Below are positions 42,832 through 51,966 of a stretch of 64,000 nt of DNA, piece after piece. How positions within the stretch are numbered: position 1 is the stretch's first letter; each line of letters begins with the position of its first letter. The translations under genes and the position numbers were made by a program. Where the stretch lies: positions 62,001 to 126,000 of the forward strand of contig NZ_CAJYCN010000003.1 in assembly GCF_913566895.1 (NCBI RefSeq). The letters run 5' to 3'. The notes under the pieces were generated by a model. It saw only the letters and a program-made list of their open reading frames with translations. It had not been told where the DNA came from and ran no database searches. This DNA comes from Listeria ilorinensis. GTDB taxonomy: Bacteria > Bacillota > Bacilli > Lactobacillales > Listeriaceae.

Positions 42832-43485
42832 TTAGTAGCCGCCCATGTAAAGAGCCATTGCGACATTATTCATGAATTCCGTTTCATTGGTCATCTTCCA
42901 TTGACTGTCATCACTTGAATTTGGCTCCAATTTCATCGTAACATCCGTACCAGTCCCAACTGCTTTCGCATTTTGGATGGCTTCTGTATATAGTTCCATC
43001 GTTTTTTTCATCAAAGCATCTTGATCTGTTGCAAGTGATGGATCCGCTGTTACAGCATCTGTGAGTTTCTGTGTAAGCTCGTTTTGAACACTTGCCATAT
43101 CCAGACCTTTCACATTTATTTTCACTTCTGGTTTTTCTTTATCATCATTCGTTACTTTTGCTGTATAAGTTGCTTCTTTTTTCATTTGTGCCATGAATGC
43201 ATCATAAAAATCATTCACTTCTTGATCAAGATCAGCCGTTGTCGTACTTGTCAATTGGCTCTTAAAGCTAGAGATAAAACCATCTTTGAAGTCAGACTCA
43301 AAGTTACCATAATCCGAACCAAATGTATCCTCTAACTTATCTGTATCTTCCCCTTTGATCAATGCATTCATTACATAATCTGCTGCTTTATCTGGCGCAA
43401 CACGATCCGGCTCCCCACAACCAGTCAACACAACCATTAACACTAGTAAGGCTGAAATCAGCCCTGCAATCCCTTTTTTATTCAT
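42832..43485 (-). CDS. Lipoprotein of unknown function
   Basis: This 217-residue protein starts MNKKGIAGLISALLVLMVVL and has a clear lipobox LTGC (cysteine about residue 23), so it is expected to be processed by LspA (6308-6775) and anchored outside the membrane. The mature part contains repeated acidic segments such as KGEDTDKLEDTFGSDYGNF and ends SDDSQWKMTNETEFMNNVAM, similar to small Listeria lipoproteins with DUF5105-like folds, which I am not sure of. GGAGGG precedes the ATG at 43485. The longer upstream frame is rejected because it lacks a ribosome binding site. Confidence 0.85.
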   Translation of the reverse strand: MNKKGIAGLISALLVLMVVLTGCGEPDRVAPDKAADYVMNALIKGEDTDKLEDTFGSDYGNFESDFKDGFISSFKSQLTSTTTADLDQEVNDFYDAFMAQMKKEATYTAKVTNDDKEKPEVKINVKGLDMASVQNELTQKLTDAVTADPSLATDQDALMKKTMELYTEAIQNAKAVGTGTDVTMKLEPNSSDDSQWKMTNETEFMNNVAMALYMGGY

Positions 43486-43604
43486 GAAGTATTCCCTCCA
43501 ACTGTTTTTTGTGTCCCAAAATGGCACTTTTAGAATATAACACAGATTGCAACAACAATGCAATATCGTTCATAAAATATTACTTTTTTTATAAATCACA
43601 AAAT

Positions 43605-43662
43605 AAAAAAAGCCATCATTAGGACACGAAAATCATTCGATATCCCGTTTATGGCTTTTCTT
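43605..43662 (-). terminator. Terminator of rpsN
   Basis: On the minus strand AAAAGCCAT pairs with ATGGCTTTTTT around a 37-base loop, followed by a T run. Confidence 0.75.
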
Positions 43663-43667
43663 ATTTA

Positions 43668-43937
43668 TTACCAGCTGGCTTTTTTGACACCAGGAATTTG
43701 TCCTTTATGGGCAAGTTCGCGGAAACGGATCCGACTCATGCCGAATTTACGCATATAACCGTGTGGACGCCCCGTTAATTCACAACGATTGTGCAATCTG
43801 GACGGCGAGGAATCACGCGGCAGCTTTCGAAGTTCATCATAACGTCCTTCTTCTTTTAGCTGTCTCCGAAGTTCAGCATAGTGTGCGACAAGTTGCTTCT
43901 GTTTTTCGTATTTTGCTACTTTGGACTTTTTAGCCAT
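43668..43937 (-). CDS. rpsN: 30S ribosomal protein S14, zinc-independent paralogue
   Basis: This 89-residue S14 lacks the two CxxC zinc motifs (only one cysteine, in [20 protein letters not shown]). It is thus the C-minus form, like B. subtilis RpsN2/YhzA, which replaces the zinc-binding S14 when zinc is scarce. GGAGCATTCC precedes the ATG. A Zur-type box lies just upstream at 43961-43980, over the transcription start. The gene is transcribed alone. The zinc-binding S14 should be in the ribosomal operon elsewhere. Confidence 0.95.
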   Translation of the reverse strand: MAKKSKVAKYEKQKQLVAHYAELRRQLKEEGRYDELRKLPRDSSPSRLHNRCELTGRPHGYMRKFGMSRIRFRELAHKGQIPGVKKASW

Positions 43938-43960
43938 GGAATGCTCCTTTCAATTTTTAT

Positions 43961-44011
43961 AAATCGAAATGATTACGTTTTACATTATACGCTTTTTTAT
44001 TTATTTTGCAA
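43961..44011 (-). promoter_or_regulatory. rpsN promoter with Zur-type box
   Basis: TTGCAA (44006-44011), a 16-base spacer and TATAAT (43984-43989) on the minus strand. AAATCGAAATGATTACGTTT (43961-43980) is one or two bases from the Zur consensus AAATCGTAATnATTACGATT and lies at the expected transcription start, so zinc repression is likely. Confidence 0.82.
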
Positions 44012-44023
44012 GTCTCACTACTT

Positions 44024-44083
44024 AAAAAACCTGTGAAAACTCTTTGTAGCGAAATACATCTACCTGAGCTTCTCACAGATTTT
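44024..44083 (-). terminator. Terminator of the xpt-pbuX operon
   Basis: On the minus strand CTGTGAGAAGCTC pairs with GAGTTTTCACAG, followed by TTTTTT. The loop is about 24 bases. Confidence 0.8.
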
Positions 44084-44089
44084 CATTTT

Positions 44090-45397
44090 TTATTTCGCGT
44101 GGTGGATCTCCAGTTCTTGTTCAGCAGTTTTTTTCCGTTTCGGCCGCAGATTGAATAAAAGATTAAGTGCAATCGCCATCACACTTCCAGCTACAATGCC
44201 GTTACTTGTAAACAGTTGAATAAAAGCAGGCAATTCTTTAAAAAGATCCGGCACAACTGTCACCCCTAAGCCTACACCAACTGAACAGGCAATGATCAGC
44301 AGATTTTCCTGTGAAGAAAAATTAACTTTTCCTAGCATCTTGATCCCTTGCGCAACAACCATACCGAACATGGCCACCATCGCGCCTCCAAGCACCGGAG
44401 TAGGAATAATCGTGGCCACAGCACCGATTTTGGGCACGAGCCCCAGAAGAATCAAGAAGCCTGCTGCCGCATAGATTACTTTGCGTGTTTTGATACCGGA
44501 TAATTGTACGAGACCAACGTTTTGGGAATAGCCTGTATAAGGGAATGTGTTAAAAATCCCCCCTAAAATAATGGCCAGTCCTTCCGCCCGGTAGCCCCGT
44601 GTCAGATCTTTCTTTTGGAGTGGTTTGCCTACAATATCAGATAATGCAAAATAAACACCCGTCGATTCCACCATACTGACAAGTGAAATCAAAATCATCG
44701 TCAGAATCGCTGACCATTCAAAAGTCGGCGCCCCAAAATAAAATGGTGTTGGGAGATGGAACCAATCCGCTTCACTGACCGGAACAAAACTAATATAGCC
44801 AAGAACAGCGGCAACCAGCGAACCGCCAACCAGTCCGATCAATACGGCTATTGCCTTAGAAAAACCCTTACCAAAACGATATACACAAATAATCAGCAAA
44901 AGTGTCCCAAACCCCAGTCCCAGATTATACAGCGAGCCAAAATCTTTTGACCCTTCTCCACCAGCCAGATTATTAATAGCAACAGGAATTAGTGTAAGTC
45001 CAATAATTGTCACGACAGAGCCTGTTACAACTGGAGGAAAAAAACGCACAATCTGAGAAAAAAAAGGCGCAATTACTAGGACAAACAATCCTGAAATAAT
45101 TATAGAGCCATAAATGGCGCCGATCCCCATCTCCTGTCCGATCAAAATAATCGGTGCGATCGCCTGCACAGCGCAACCAAGTACGACGGGCAAACCAATG
45201 CCAAAGAAACGGTTGACCGTAAGTTGCAAAAGGGTGGCAATCCCGCACATAAAAATATCGATTGAAACCAGATACGTCATTTGCTCCCCGTCAAATCCCA
45301 AAGCACCACCAATAAGAAGGGGCACGATTACGGCACCTGCATACATGGCCAGCACATGTTGAAAACCTAAAGTTAAAATTCTCCCTTTACCAAGCAT
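44090..45397 (-). CDS. pbuX: Xanthine permease
   Basis: PbuX imports xanthine with protons (NCS2 family, UraA fold). The 435-residue protein has about 12-14 helices. It carries SMVESTGVYFALSDIVGK, the NCS2 substrate-site segment with the glutamate used by xanthine carriers, and TFPYTGYSQNVGLVQLSG further on. A short polar tail (LRPKRKKTAEQELEIHHAK) ends it. GGGAGG precedes the ATG, 3 bases after the xpt stop. It is cotranscribed with xpt under a guanine riboswitch, which fixes the purine role. Confidence 0.95.
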   Translation of the reverse strand: MLGKGRILTLGFQHVLAMYAGAVIVPLLIGGALGFDGEQMTYLVSIDIFMCGIATLLQLTVNRFFGIGLPVVLGCAVQAIAPIILIGQEMGIGAIYGSIIISGLFVLVIAPFFSQIVRFFPPVVTGSVVTIIGLTLIPVAINNLAGGEGSKDFGSLYNLGLGFGTLLLIICVYRFGKGFSKAIAVLIGLVGGSLVAAVLGYISFVPVSEADWFHLPTPFYFGAPTFEWSAILTMILISLVSMVESTGVYFALSDIVGKPLQKKDLTRGYRAEGLAIILGGIFNTFPYTGYSQNVGLVQLSGIKTRKVIYAAAGFLILLGLVPKIGAVATIIPTPVLGGAMVAMFGMVVAQGIKMLGKVNFSSQENLLIIACSVGVGLGVTVVPDLFKELPAFIQLFTSNGIVAGSVMAIALNLLFNLRPKRKKTAEQELEIHHAK

Positions 45398-45400
45398 CCC

Positions 45401-45997
<597 letters not shown>

Positions 45998-46017
45998 TCA
46001 AACAATCCCTTAAAATA

Positions 46018-46053
46018 AAAAATGCCCATCTCTCCAGATAAGGAGAAATAGGC
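46018..46053 (-). terminator. Expression-platform terminator of the xpt riboswitch
   Basis: On the minus strand GCCTATTTCTCC pairs with GGAGAGATGGGC, followed by ATTTTTTATTTT. It forms when the aptamer is occupied and stops xpt-pbuX. Confidence 0.88.
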
Positions 46054-46093
46054 AAAAGAAACCAGTATAGTCACTGATCAATTTGACAATTCT

Positions 46094-46164
46094 CACTTAT
46101 AGTCCGAATCTTTACGGGATTCAGGTAGAAACTTGCTGTCCTTATTACAGCTATTATATAAGTG
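46094..46164 (-). ncRNA. Guanine/xanthine-class purine riboswitch aptamer
   Basis: The minus strand holds the purine aptamer: closing stem CACTTATA / TATAAGTG, J1/2 with TAATA, loop L2 and L3 and the conserved GTTTCTACC core. The specificity base in GGACTATAAGTG is C, as in guanine (not adenine) sensors. A terminator lies 41 bases further on. It controls xpt-pbuX. Confidence 0.95.
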
Positions 46165-46179
46165 TGTTAGTATTGTTAC

Positions 46180-46208
46180 ATTATAACGTTGTGTATTTCC
46201 ACGGTCAA
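46180..46208 (-). promoter_or_regulatory. xpt-pbuX promoter
   Basis: TTGACC (46203-46208), a 17-base spacer and TATAAT (46180-46185) on the minus strand, starting two bases past the stop codon of the M32 peptidase gene. Confidence 0.85.
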
Positions 46209-46209
46209 G

Positions 46210-47730
46210 CTAGTTTTTCAATTGATAGACAAATGCATACCGCTCTTCTAATAAATGAAGTAAATACGACGGATTGATCGACTCATTCGTTGCTTCTTCC
46301 AATAATTCAATCGGAGTTTTGAGCTTGCCATAATGATGAATATGCTGCGTAAGCCAGTCTTTGATCGGCTGATAATCCGCTCCTGCTAAAATCTGATCCA
46401 ATTCTGGCAACTCTTTTTTCATTTGTTCAAAAAGTTGAGCCGCATATACAAGGCCGAGCGCATAGGACGGGAAGTAGCCAAAATCGCCGCCTGCCCAGTG
46501 AATATCTTGTAAAACACCCTCTGAATCAGTAGCTGGACGAATACCTAAGTAGGCTTCATACATATCTCCCCATGCCTGCGGAAGATCCTTGACCTCCAGT
46601 TCGCCATTCATCAGTGCTTTCTCAAGCTCATAGCGGATCATAATATGCAGCGGGTAGGTCAGAATATCTGCTTCAATCCGAATCAACGAACTTTCTGTAA
46701 GATTAAGCGCCCGGTAAAAGTCTTCTACAGGAACCGTTTCATAGGCTCCTTTGGCCATTTCTTGAACCACTGGGTAGTTGCTTTTCCAAAAAGCAAAGCT
46801 CGAGCCAAGAATAATCTCATAAAACAGCGACTGCGACTCATGGATTCCCATTGAAGCACCATTCGCAAGTGGCGTCCCAACCAGCTGCCAATCGATATTT
46901 TGTTCATAAATCGCATGACCACCTTCATGGATAATTCCAAAAAGTGCCATTTTGAAACTTTCTTCATCATAACGTGTCGTGATCCGTACATCGCCAGGAT
47001 TTAACCCCGAAGCAAATGGATGCACAGTATCATCGAGCCGGCCAGCATCAAAATCAAAGCCCATTTTTTCAAGGACCGAAAGCCCCAGTTGCTTCTGCTC
47101 TTCTTTCGGCATTCGGTAAAGGCCCAGTAAAGTTTCATCTGGTCGAACACCTTCCTGCTCAATTTTCAGGCGGAGCGCTTTGATTCCCTCGCGCAGCGTC
47201 TCAAAAACGCGATCCACGATTTGAACCGTCATCCCCGGTTCATACTGATCAAGCAGCGTATCATAGCGATTTTCCTCATAACCCCAGTATTCAATGAAGC
47301 GTCTTTTCATCGCCACGATTTCGGTCAAATATAGTTCAAATTTGGCAAAATCGTTTTCAGCCCTTGCTTCTGTCCAAGCATTTTCAGCCTGTGCCACAAG
47401 TTTGGTATAGGCTCGATATTCTTTTGCTGGGATTTTTTTGCTCAAATCATATTCCTTCTGACATTCATGCAATGTTTTCTCCGTGATCTCATCTAGCTCT
47501 GCTTTATAAGGAGAAAGAGCTGCGATAAATGCCGCCATTTCTTCCGACGTCTCTGCCTCAAAAATTTCTGCTGACAGAACACTGATCACTTCCGCCCGCT
47601 GATCCAGCCCCTTCTTCGGCGCACCAGTACGAATGTCCCAACCTACCAGTTCCAGTGCTTCTTTTTTCGCTTCGATCTTCCGTACGAAATCTAAAAATTC
47701 CTGCTTTAATAAGGCCAATGTTTCTGTCAT
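46210..47730 (-). CDS. Carboxypeptidase, M32 family (Taq-type)
   Basis: M32 enzymes are cytosolic metallo-carboxypeptidases that release C-terminal residues. The 506-residue protein has the zinc motif HEGGHAIYEQN (HExxH), HESQSLFYEIILGSS with the third ligand Glu, and the family block RITTRYDEESFKMALFGIIH. The length is standard. The ATG has CAGGAG upstream. It lies 15 bases after the rRNA methyltransferase gene. I see no terminator after it: the next signals are the promoter and riboswitch of xpt. Confidence 0.94.
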   Translation of the reverse strand: MTETLALLKQEFLDFVRKIEAKKEALELVGWDIRTGAPKKGLDQRAEVISVLSAEIFEAETSEEMAAFIAALSPYKAELDEITEKTLHECQKEYDLSKKIPAKEYRAYTKLVAQAENAWTEARAENDFAKFELYLTEIVAMKRRFIEYWGYEENRYDTLLDQYEPGMTVQIVDRVFETLREGIKALRLKIEQEGVRPDETLLGLYRMPKEEQKQLGLSVLEKMGFDFDAGRLDDTVHPFASGLNPGDVRITTRYDEESFKMALFGIIHEGGHAIYEQNIDWQLVGTPLANGASMGIHESQSLFYEIILGSSFAFWKSNYPVVQEMAKGAYETVPVEDFYRALNLTESSLIRIEADILTYPLHIMIRYELEKALMNGELEVKDLPQAWGDMYEAYLGIRPATDSEGVLQDIHWAGGDFGYFPSYALGLVYAAQLFEQMKKELPELDQILAGADYQPIKDWLTQHIHHYGKLKTPIELLEEATNESINPSYLLHLLEERYAFVYQLKN

Positions 47731-47745
47731 GTTCTCGTCTCCTGT

Positions 47746-48888
47746 CTATTTATAATCACGAGGTTTTCTTGGTCCCCAGTACTGATAATAATCGGTTCTT
47801 AGATATCCGTTATAAAGTTTGCGTTTTTTAGTCGCCTTTTTACCATAGGCTTCTTCAAACGCTTCATAGGAAGTTACGACATAGACGGACCAAGTTGGAA
47901 GCGTGCTGTAAACTTCACCCATTTGCTGGTAAAGTTTCTTGATCGAGGTCTCATCTTCCAAGCGTTCCCCGTATGGTGGATTCGCAACAATCACTCCGTA
48001 TTCTTTTTCTGTTGTAAAATCGCTTACTTGCATCTGCTTAAAGGAGATCAAATCACCGAGCCCTGCTTCAATCGCATTTTGCTTGGCTATTTCTATCATT
48101 TTATGATCAATGTCTGCTCCCATGATATCCAATTTCTGCTCATAATTCGCCAAACCCTCTGCTTCTTGTCTAGCCTCTTCAAAGATTCGTTGCGGCATCC
48201 AGTCCCATGTTTCAGAGACAAATTCACGGTTAAAACCCGGCGCGATATTTTGCCCGATCATTGCTGCTTCAATCGGGATCGTCCCTGACCCACATACTGG
48301 ATCATAAAACGGACGATCCGGGTGCCAGCTTGTCAAAAGAACAAGGGCCGCTGCCATCGTTTCTTTAAGAGGCGCACCGCCTTGATCGATACGATAGCCG
48401 CGTTTATGAAGCCCCGCACCACTTGTATCGATCGTAAGCGTTACACGGTCTTTCAAAAGTGCCACTTCAATTTTGAAAAGGGCACCCGACTCCATCAAAC
48501 GACCTGAACGGCGATATTTTTCACTCAAACGATTGACGATGGCTTTTTTAACAAGCGCTTGGCAATCCGGCACACTATACAGCGTCGATTTGACAGATTT
48601 TCCAGCCACAGGAAATGCTGCATCAAGCGGCAAGTAGTCTTCCCAAGGTAAGGCTTTCGTTTTTTCAAAAAGATCATCGAAAGTTTTAGCTTCAAACTCA
48701 CCTACGACGATCTTCACACGATCTGCAACCCGCAGCCACAGATTTGCCCGTGCAATCGCCATTTTATCTCCTTTGAAAAAAACTTTTCCATTTTCGACTT
48801 GAGGTGTATAACCGAGGCGCTGTACTTCTTTTCCAACAATCGCTTCAAGACCTGATGCTGCTGTTGCCACTAATTGAAACTCATCCAT
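47746..48888 (-). CDS. THUMP-domain rRNA N2-guanine methyltransferase, RlmL/YpsC-like
   Basis: This 380-residue protein has an N-terminal THUMP RNA-binding domain (about residues 50-155) and a Rossmann methyltransferase domain with PFYDPVCGSGTIPIEAAMIG (SAM site) and IVANPPYGERL (NPPY catalytic motif), as in the C-minus version of E. coli RlmL that methylates G2445 of 23S rRNA. AAAGGGACG precedes the ATG. B. subtilis YpsC is the counterpart, also next to gpsB and rnpB. The exact base cannot be told from the sequence. Confidence 0.92.
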   Translation of the reverse strand: MDEFQLVATAASGLEAIVGKEVQRLGYTPQVENGKVFFKGDKMAIARANLWLRVADRVKIVVGEFEAKTFDDLFEKTKALPWEDYLPLDAAFPVAGKSVKSTLYSVPDCQALVKKAIVNRLSEKYRRSGRLMESGALFKIEVALLKDRVTLTIDTSGAGLHKRGYRIDQGGAPLKETMAAALVLLTSWHPDRPFYDPVCGSGTIPIEAAMIGQNIAPGFNREFVSETWDWMPQRIFEEARQEAEGLANYEQKLDIMGADIDHKMIEIAKQNAIEAGLGDLISFKQMQVSDFTTEKEYGVIVANPPYGERLEDETSIKKLYQQMGEVYSTLPTWSVYVVTSYEAFEEAYGKKATKKRKLYNGYLRTDYYQYWGPRKPRDYK

Positions 48889-48916
48889 TTTACACGTCCC
48901 TTTCTATTTAGCAAGA

Positions 48917-48983
48917 AAAAAGCTGTTTCAACTGCCGAGCTCATTCGATTCAAATAAGCAAAAGGCCGCATGAAACAGCTCCA
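48917..48983 (-). terminator. Terminator of rnpB
   Basis: On the minus strand GAGCTGTTTCA pairs with TGAAACAGCTTTTTTC around a long loop, just downstream of the RNase P RNA. Confidence 0.82.
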
Positions 48984-49001
48984 AAATTTCATTTCATCCT
49001 G

Positions 49002-49386
49002 CAATTAACGTTCTATAAGCCATGTTCTGTCCTCTATTACCGGCAGGGAGGTAATACAGGGATAATCATCTATCTGCACTGAAAAATCAGTACCTCTTCC
49101 CTTGTTGAGTTCCTCGGGAAAAGTGCCTCTACCATTGTTTGAGTTTCTCGCTCGTGGGGTTTACCGCGTTCCACTTCCTCGATTTCTCGAAGAACTTCGT
49201 CACTGTGGCACTTTCAAGACTACTAAACCCTATCCGAAGACGTAGGTCGTTTATCTGCCGTCAAACCAGTCAAAACTGGAGTGCCCTAGCTTATTGTTTC
49301 ACTAGGCACGATCACTACGTGCATCTCAGCACCGTGCGAGCATGGACTTTCCTCTGCCAAAGCAGCGATTATCCGAACGTTAATTA
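49002..49386 (-). ncRNA. rnpB: RNase P RNA, Bacillus (B) type
   Basis: The catalytic RNA of RNase P matures tRNA 5' ends. On the minus strand the ends pair (AACGTTCGG start with AGAACGTTAATT end). The universal core is present: GAGGAAAGTCCATGCTCGCA, the CCTACGTCTTCGGATA segment, GAAAGTGCCACAGTGACGAA, GTGGAACGCGGTAAACCCC and the ACAGAACATGGCTTATAGAA segment near the 3' end. Length is about 385 bases, usual for the B type. It lies between gpsB and the RlmL-like gene. The 5' end is set from similarity to B. subtilis. Confidence 0.95.
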
Positions 49387-49398
49387 TGAACGGTATTT

Positions 49399-49407
49399 AT
49401 CATACCA
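49399..49407 (-). promoter_or_regulatory. Extended -10 promoter of rnpB
   Basis: TGGTATGAT on the minus strand (TATGAT 49399-49404), about 12 bases from the RNA 5' end. It overlaps the gpsB stop region. Confidence 0.55.
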
Positions 49408-49411
49408 CAGA

Positions 49412-49756
49412 TCATTCACCATCGTCCAGCTTGTTTCCAAAAACATGCTTTTCAAGATTTGATAAACGTTTCAAGATATCAAAATTAGTCGTGCCTGCTG
49501 GTTGCACAGGCGGTTGTGATTGAAAAGTGGCTGCAGCTGAATCCCGTTTGACCGGGCTGCCTTCAAGTTCTTGCACAAGCCGGATATTTTCTGCACGCAA
49601 TGCTTCCACTTCTTGTGTAAAAGTACCATAGTCTTTAATGACCATATCCAAAAATTCATCCACATCTTCCGGATTATAACCGCGAAGACCAGTTTTAAAT
49701 TCTTTTTCTAAAATCTCTTTTGCTGTTAAATTATACTCAAAATGTTCAGAAGCCAT
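49412..49756 (-). CDS. gpsB: Cell division and wall regulator GpsB
   Basis: GpsB is a DivIVA-like coiled-coil adaptor that recruits class A penicillin-binding proteins, in Listeria chiefly PBP A1, and helps switch between side-wall and septal growth. The 114-residue protein has the DivIVA lipid-binding start (LTAKEILEKEFKTGLRGYNP EDVDEFLD region), a coiled coil to about residue 65, a Ser/Gln/Pro linker, and a C-terminal helix. GAGGTG precedes the ATG. The gene for a PBP A1-like protein lies at 51967. Confidence 0.96.
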   Translation of the reverse strand: MASEHFEYNLTAKEILEKEFKTGLRGYNPEDVDEFLDMVIKDYGTFTQEVEALRAENIRLVQELEGSPVKRDSAAATFQSQPPVQPAGTTNFDILKRLSNLEKHVFGNKLDDGE

Positions 49757-50061
49757 TCGGATTCACCTCTTCTTAATTCCAATCAGTTTTATGTAAATGA
49801 ATACATATTATCATTGTTCCAAATCTGACACCATTTGTCAATGACTAGGCCTTTAAAATTGCGAGAAATACAAGTTTCTCTCTCCTGCTTTCTCGGTAAT
49901 CTTTTTTTGTGAACTAACCCACTTTTTAGCTCCGTTCCTTTATACATACTAAATTAGCTTGACTATTCCTATCAAAATAGAGAACCATTTTTTCCTTTCA
50001 ATCAGTCATCCGGCTCTTGATGTCCTGTCTGTCCTGTCATCATCATAACCATATACGCCTT
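49757..50061. other. Intergenic stretch upstream of gpsB
   Basis: No convincing gene. There is a hairpin CGAGAAA / TTTCTCG near 49870-49896 followed by a T run on the plus strand, and two very short ORFs with partial ribosome binding sites on the minus strand. The gpsB promoter must be here, but no strong match stands out. Confidence 0.4.
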
Positions 50062-50184
50062 TTACAACGCAGAATATTCACATCTTATCAAACCCAGCAG
50101 AATAAATCGCTTCACAAATGATGTAAATCCTGCTGTATTCCTCTCTTTATTTATCATCTGTTCAAATTGCTTTGCATCAAGCAT
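50062..50184 (-). CDS. Possible 40-residue ORF coupled to ypsA
   Basis: The ORF starts MLDAKQFEQMINKERNTAGF and ends ILLGLIRCEYSAL. Its ATG lies 5 bases after GGGGAGG, which itself is within the last codons of ypsA (stop overlaps at 50177), so translation could be coupled. I recognise no family. The gap between ypsA and gpsB is unusually long for this conserved pair. It may be a decayed fragment or chance. Confidence 0.3.
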   Translation of the reverse strand: MLDAKQFEQMINKERNTAGFTSFVKRFILLGLIRCEYSAL

Positions 50185-50737
50185 CCGATCCTCCCCACTC
50201 ATTCATTTCCTCTACCACTTCCTGCAGCCGGTAAAAATCGATCAGCCGAAGTTCATATTCTCCCCGTTCTGCCATCTCTTTCGCTCGTTCATAGAAAAAG
50301 CGCGGCGAACCTTCCTTTTCCAAATCATAAATCAATAAAGCACCTTCCGTATGATCGATTATAAACTGATCACGCACTTCAAACTGCCGCGGACTTTCAT
50401 AAGGACGCTTTGTAATAAAAGCATGATAATCCGCTTCCTGCAGCACCTCAGTAGCCCATAGTTGATTCCCCTCATTCCAGTTGCTCGCCTGTCCTTCAAA
50501 CGGTTCTAACACAGCAAGCTTGACAGCATATCCCTGCCATTTTAATTCTGAAACAACTTCGCCGGCCCAAAGTTCTGTACCAAGTAGTCCGGAGATGATG
50601 ACCCACTCAAGTCCCTCATCTAAAAGCGCTAATAATTCCTTACGCAAAGCCTCTTTAATGAAACGGGCTTCCTCAGCATCTTTCTTAAAAATTCCCAATT
50701 CAAAATTTTTATATCCGGTCACTACAATTGATTTCAT
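50177..50737 (-). CDS. ypsA: YpsA family protein (SLOG superfamily, DUF1273)
   Basis: This 186-residue protein has the Rossmann-like SLOG fold with the nucleotide-site motifs VVTGYKNFELGIF at the start and WVIISGLLGTELWAGEVV. In Bacillus and Staphylococcus YpsA affects cell division and Firmicute-wide conservation next to gpsB supports a functional tie. Start codon has GAGGAG upstream. It overlaps yppE by four bases, so the genes are cotranslated. Its ligand is unknown. Confidence 0.92.
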   Translation of the reverse strand: MKSIVVTGYKNFELGIFKKDAEEARFIKEALRKELLALLDEGLEWVIISGLLGTELWAGEVVSELKWQGYAVKLAVLEPFEGQASNWNEGNQLWATEVLQEADYHAFITKRPYESPRQFEVRDQFIIDHTEGALLIYDLEKEGSPRFFYERAKEMAERGEYELRLIDFYRLQEVVEEMNEWGGSDA

Positions 50738-51102
50738 GTTTTCTCCTCGCTTTGCATGATTGCCGTTTGGAGACGCGTTACAGTATACTTCGTTGATTCA
50801 TAATGATCCAAGAAATGCTTGTAGAAGCTTTTTCCATTAAAAGCCGAAACAGCTGTCATTTGTAGATTTTCTGCCGCTTGTCGCAGCTGCAATTCTCCAA
50901 TATAGCGCGGCCGTTCTTTTTGAATAAATGGCAGTGCCTCTTCTAAAAATCCATCAGCAATCCGCTTTGCTTCATCAACGAATGGTTTCATATCTTTATA
51001 AAAGTCAAATACTTCCTGTTCCACCCGATTTTTCTCATAACGGGCAAAATTCGCTTCATTCTGCTCAAGCATCCATTGTGTCCATTTTTTTAAATTCGTC
51101 AT
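50734..51102 (-). CDS. yppE: YppE family protein (DUF1798)
   Basis: This 122-residue, mainly helical cytoplasmic protein (MTNLKKWTQWMLEQNEANFA) matches the YppE family of unknown function, with the conserved FYKDMKPFVDEAKRIADGFL region. The ATG at 51102 follows AAGGGGAC; the longer frame lacks a ribosome binding site. It is divergent from recU and precedes ypsA with a four-base overlap, the usual order in Bacillales. Confidence 0.88.
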   Translation of the reverse strand: MTNLKKWTQWMLEQNEANFARYEKNRVEQEVFDFYKDMKPFVDEAKRIADGFLEEALPFIQKERPRYIGELQLRQAAENLQMTAVSAFNGKSFYKHFLDHYESTKYTVTRLQTAIMQSEEKT

Positions 51103-51268
51103 CTTCTTGTCCCCTTCTTTGTATTTAGAATAGCATATTTCAGGTAAAATCCCCATTCACATGCCTTTTTTCTTCACCAAAAAACGAAGGTATGTTCCCA
51201 TTTATGCCTGATTTATCGATCCTTTTCCAGATGATCTCACAAATTTTACTAGGAATTTCATTTTATTT

Positions 51269-51277
51269 TGTTATAAT
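51269..51277 (+). promoter_or_regulatory. Extended -10 promoter of recU-pbp1A
   Basis: TGTTATAAT, a perfect extended -10, about 50 bases upstream of the recU start. Confidence 0.65.
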
Positions 51278-51327
51278 AAAGGTTAGTTCTATGGAGCTGG
51301 CTATTTTTGATCAATGAGGTGAGAATC

Positions 51328-51936
51328 ATGGCAATCGGCTATCCAAACGGCAAAAAGCCACAACAACCGAATAAAGCAAATGCTGTGAAAAAGAATCAAA
51401 AACTGCCGACGCTTTATGGCAAACGCGGAATGTCGCTTGAGGATGACTTAAATGATACGAATGCTTATTATTTAGCGCATGATATTGCGGTGATCCACAA
51501 AAAACCGACTCCCGTTCAAATCGTGCGCGTTGATTATCCAAAAAGAAGCAACGCTACGATACGAGAGGCATATTTTAAACAACCTTCAACAACAGACTAT
51601 AATGGTGTTTATAAAGGAAAGTATTTAGATTTTGAGGCCAAGGAAACCAAAAACACGACCTCTTTTCCACTGAATAATTTCCACCCTCACCAGCTGACCC
51701 ACATGGAGCAAGTTGTAAAACAAAACGGACTTGCCTTTGTGATCATCAGCTTTCGGACACTTGACGAAGTGTATCTCACCATGTATCAAAATTTTTATCC
51801 ATTTTGGCAAAGAATGGCTGAAGGCGGGCGTAAATCGGTTGCAATCGATGAACTTCGCGATGTCTCGGCCCTCATTCCCTATGGTTTAAATCCGCGGCTT
51901 GACTTTTTATCTGTCCTGGATAAAGCAAGTAGATAG
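51328..51936 (+). CDS. recU: Holliday junction resolvase RecU
   Basis: RecU cuts Holliday junctions and modulates RecA. The 202-residue protein shows a basic N-terminal tail ([20 protein letters not shown]), [21 protein letters not shown], and the nuclease-site residues in [19 protein letters not shown] (Asp-x-Glu-x-Lys). The ATG at 51328 follows GAGGTGAG; a longer frame from 51307 covers the ribosome binding site. It is 30 bases before the PBP gene, an operon conserved in Firmicutes. Confidence 0.95.
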   Translation: MAIGYPNGKKPQQPNKANAVKKNQKLPTLYGKRGMSLEDDLNDTNAYYLAHDIAVIHKKPTPVQIVRVDYPKRSNATIREAYFKQPSTTDYNGVYKGKYLDFEAKETKNTTSFPLNNFHPHQLTHMEQVVKQNGLAFVIISFRTLDEVYLTMYQNFYPFWQRMAEGGRKSVAIDELRDVSALIPYGLNPRLDFLSVLDKASR

Positions 51937-51966
51937 TCAGCCGAGTTTAAAGGAGAGAGATTTTTA

